Below, in pieces: positions 15,007 through 15,435 of a stretch of DNA of 15,435 bases (position 1 is its first letter; every line of letters begins with the position of its first letter). The DNA is from VBKO01 sp036393835 (GTDB lineage Bacteria > Myxococcota > Myxococcia > Myxococcales > 40CM-4-68-19). The stretch is from assembly GCA_036393835.1 (NCBI GenBank), contig DASWGI010000160.1, positions 1 through 15,435 of the forward strand, in the 5' to 3' direction. The notes below the pieces were generated by a model. The model saw only the letters and a list, made by a program, of their open reading frames with translations, was not told the origin of the DNA and did no database searches. Made by a program: the position numbers and the translations under genes.

Positions 15007-15435
15007 ATGTGGTTCGCCCAGCTCCTCGAACTGGCGCAACGGCGCGCCGCCGGGAGGGTCGAAGGGCTGCGGGCGCGGTTTCCCCAGGCGAGCCGGAGGG
15101 AGCTGGGTGAACGGCTGGTGCGCAGCGGCGCCCTGCGCGCGGGTCTGCTCGGGGCGGCGACCGGCACGCTGGCGCTGATCGCGCTTCCGATCGGACTTCC
15201 CGCGGGCGTCGCGGTGACGCTGCTGCTCGAAGCGGAGCTGCTGTTCGCGCTGATCGCCCTTTACGGTCTGTCGGTCCGCGGCCCCGCCGGGCGGCTGCGC
15301 CTGTACGCGTTGTGGGCCGGCGCCGGTTTCGCGGACGCGGCCAAAGGCGCCGGCCTGCGCCTCGGGGCGAACGCGGTGGGCCGCGCGCTGGCGGGGTCGC
15401 TCCCGGCGCGCATCATCGCGCGGCTCAACCCGGTC
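15007..15435 (+). CDS. EcsC-like integral membrane protein (3' end beyond window)
   Basis: Partial gene; the frame is open from ATG 15007 to the last base (143 codons). An N-terminal amphipathic, Arg-rich helix (MWFAQLLELAQRRAAGRVEG) and ARFPQASRRELGERLV lead to a hydrophobic pair of helices, LRAGLLGAATGTLALIALPI and GLPAGVAVTLLLEAELLFAL. Further Ala/Gly-rich segments then end at PARIIARLNPV. The glycine-rich first helix followed by PIGLP and an acidic residue in the second helix resembles EcsC-family proteins, whose role is poorly defined. The resemblance is by eye and only moderate. The start is uncertain: there is no Shine-Dalgarno before 15007, and the frame is open back to an ATG at 14782 through the low-complexity repeat. 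Confidence 0.6.
   Translation, partial: MWFAQLLELAQRRAAGRVEGLRARFPQASRRELGERLVRSGALRAGLLGAATGTLALIALPIGLPAGVAVTLLLEAELLFALIALYGLSVRGPAGRLRLYALWAGAGFADAAKGAGLRLGANAVGRALAGSLPARIIARLNPV

Noticed and set aside
14592..15167. Minus-strand open frame with an Asp-Pro-Asp-Leu-Glu-Pro repeat
   Set aside because: The repeat is the translated complement of the minisatellite; the rest is Arg/Pro/Ser-rich and antisense to the DUF1684 and EcsC-like genes.

Overview
The window is a very GC-rich chromosomal stretch, densely packed with short or overlapping gene junctions and frequent GTG starts. Gene content (lipoprotein adaptors, a two-domain ChrA, DUF1684 and EcsC-like proteins, several lipoproteins) and base composition fit a soil or sediment Myxococcota-type bacterium, perhaps near Anaeromyxobacter. 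This is an inference from style, since no rRNA or marker gene is present.

Region 1 (1-3189, minus strand) is a three-gene MacAB-like ABC efflux operon: a lipoprotein membrane-fusion adaptor, a stand-alone LolD/MacB-type ATPase and a MacB-type permease, joined by overlapping start and stop codons. Region 2 (3190-3985) holds an intergenic inverted repeat built from octamers, a MarR-family regulator on the minus strand, and a 76-base divergent control region with two palindromes. Region 3 (3986-9757, plus strand) is a complete tripartite RND pump: adaptor, 1057-residue inner-membrane transporter and TolC-like outer-membrane channel, probably controlled by the divergent MarR protein. A chromate transporter (ChrA, 9795-10922) follows closely. 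A palindromic REP-like element occurs twice, once inside the RND operon and once, inverted, between chrA and the convergent ribokinase gene.

Region 4 (10966-12463) has a ribokinase-type sugar kinase (minus) and a divergent small lipoprotein of unknown function. Region 5 (12491-14713) holds the most interesting locus. A BCP-type peroxiredoxin gene on the minus strand has an in-frame TGA exactly at the peroxidatic cysteine position (TPG-U-T). A 7-bp stem with a CGUGA loop begins just after it, as expected of a bacterial SECIS element. The gene is best read as a full-length 147-residue selenoprotein rather than a pseudogene or the 73-residue fragment a standard gene caller would report. Its start codon overlaps that of a divergent homocysteine S-methyltransferase gene inside a single CATG, and the methyltransferase is translationally coupled to a DUF1684 gene.

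Region 6 (14714-15435) has a G-rich minisatellite and the beginning of an EcsC-like membrane protein cut by the window end. Overall this is an envelope-efflux and stress-related neighbourhood. The two pumps, ChrA and the peroxiredoxin could all serve toxicant or oxidant defence, but only the RND genes with MarR, and the ABC genes among themselves, are tied together by sequence organisation.
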